From JAEUIZ01 sp046155605 (GTDB taxonomy: Bacteria; Planctomycetota; Phycisphaerae; Phycisphaerales; UBA1924): DNA of 11,045 bases. Shown here piece by piece: positions 10,502-11,045 of the stretch. The DNA lies in contig JBJXFQ010000028.1 in assembly GCA_046155605.1 (NCBI GenBank), positions 1 through 11,045 on the forward strand, in the 5' to 3' direction. A model generated the notes under the pieces. That model saw only the letters and a list, made by a program, of their open reading frames with translations. It made no database searches and was not told the origin of the DNA. The translations under genes were made by a program, and so were the position numbers. Each line of letters begins with the position of its first letter. Position 1 is the first letter of the stretch.

Positions 10502-11045
10502 ATGCCCGGACGTGTGCGCATCACCGACGTCTCGCCGCGTGACGGCCTGCAGAATGAGCCGAGTGTGATCGCGTCGGCGGAAAAGGCTCGGCTCGTGCGC
10601 GCGCTCGATGCCAGCGGCGTGGATGAAATCGAGATCACCAGTTTCGTGAGCGCCAAGTGGGTGCCGCAACTGGGGGATGCCGCCGAGGTTCTCGGACTTG
10701 TCGCGGCTACCAAGCCGACGGGCGTCGTCTATTCGGTCTTGGTGCCCAACGAGCAGGGGATGCGCGCCGCGGCGGAGGTCAACCAGCGCGCGCACGTTCC
10801 TGGTGGGCGACGGCTGATCGATAAGGTCTCCGTATTCACCGCGGCGTCGGAGACATTTTCGAAACGGAACACAAACGCGACGATTGCCGAGACGCTGCGG
10901 CGGTTCGAGCCGGTGATGGCGCTGGCGAAGGGGCTTGGGCTTGCGGTGCGGGGGTATGTGTCGTGCGTGATCGAGTGCCCGTTTGAGGGGCCGATCGCGC
11001 CGGAGAAGGTGGGGCACGTCGCGCAGGCGCTCGTTGACATGGGCG
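10502..11045 (+). CDS. Hydroxymethylglutaryl-CoA lyase, 5' part, cut by the window edge
   Basis: The frame is open from the ATG at 10502 to the window end: 181 codons of a family usually near 300 residues. AGGA at 10492-10495, 6 bases upstream, supports the start. HMG-CoA lyase splits 3-hydroxy-3-methylglutaryl-CoA into acetyl-CoA and acetoacetate in leucine breakdown, using a TIM barrel and a divalent metal. The sequence follows the family closely: VRITDVSPRDGLQNEPS (5-21) with the catalytic Arg-Asp pair (R13, D14), EIEITSFVSAKWVPQLGD (42-59), YSVLVPNEQG (77-86), VSVFTAASETFSKRN (109-123) and VRGYVSCVIECPFEG (149-163). The metal-binding HxH and the C-terminal Cys loop would lie beyond the edge. 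Compared with the human enzyme from memory there are about eight extra residues around 95-106 (RAHVPGGRRLID). This could be mvaB or liuE by role, but the missing context prevents a choice of symbol. Confidence 0.93.
   Translation, partial: MPGRVRITDVSPRDGLQNEPSVIASAEKARLVRALDASGVDEIEITSFVSAKWVPQLGDAAEVLGLVAATKPTGVVYSVLVPNEQGMRAAAEVNQRAHVPGGRRLIDKVSVFTAASETFSKRNTNATIAETLRRFEPVMALAKGLGLAVRGYVSCVIECPFEGPIAPEKVGHVAQALVDMG

Overview
The window looks like chromosomal DNA of a high-GC planctomycete, most likely class Phycisphaerae. This is inferred from three things together: a prepilin-type leader of the RRAFTLIELLVVI form, a very large SecA (about 1367 residues) with big insertions and a proline-rich tail instead of a zinc finger, and two secreted HAF-repeat proteins ending in paired NCDGST...DFxCFxNxFAAG units, the dockerin-like tail I know mainly from Phycisphaerales. 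I could not run a database search, so the taxonomy is an informed reading. No rRNA, tRNA, insertion sequence, phage module or CRISPR array is visible.

Layout. (1) 40-5681, minus strand: a small secreted or anchored hypothetical protein, then secA, then a pseudopilin gene, all reading leftward with gaps of 177 and 152 bases. (2) 5865-6257, plus strand: a free-standing copy of the extreme C-terminal region of B12-dependent ribonucleotide reductase (NrdJ). (3) 6256-6517: a 260-base convergent gap holding a regularly spaced TGAGCC/hairpin array (three copies of a GCGA-loop hairpin and one different hairpin), then a C-rich tract that is a five-run G-quadruplex motif on the minus strand. (4) 6518-10322: two minus-strand HAF-repeat/dockerin-tailed secreted proteins on either side of a plus-strand right-handed beta-helix (pectate-lyase-like) protein. 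(5) 10502 to the right edge: the 5' part of a hydroxymethylglutaryl-CoA lyase gene, divergent from the second HAF gene and cut by the window.

How the genes fit together. SecA would drive export of the signal-peptide proteins nearby, and the pseudopilin implies a type II secretion or type IV pilus-like machine elsewhere in the genome. The HAF proteins and the beta-helix protein look like an accessory surface or extracellular set. The NrdJ-tail protein and HMG-CoA lyase are metabolic genes with no evident link to the rest.

Most worth a second look: a tandem four-fold expansion of the helical-wing region of SecA; the proline-rich SecA tail; the small export-signal protein directly upstream of secA, placed like a secretion monitor; the orphan NrdJ tail; and the 49-17-50-17-49 spaced repeat array.
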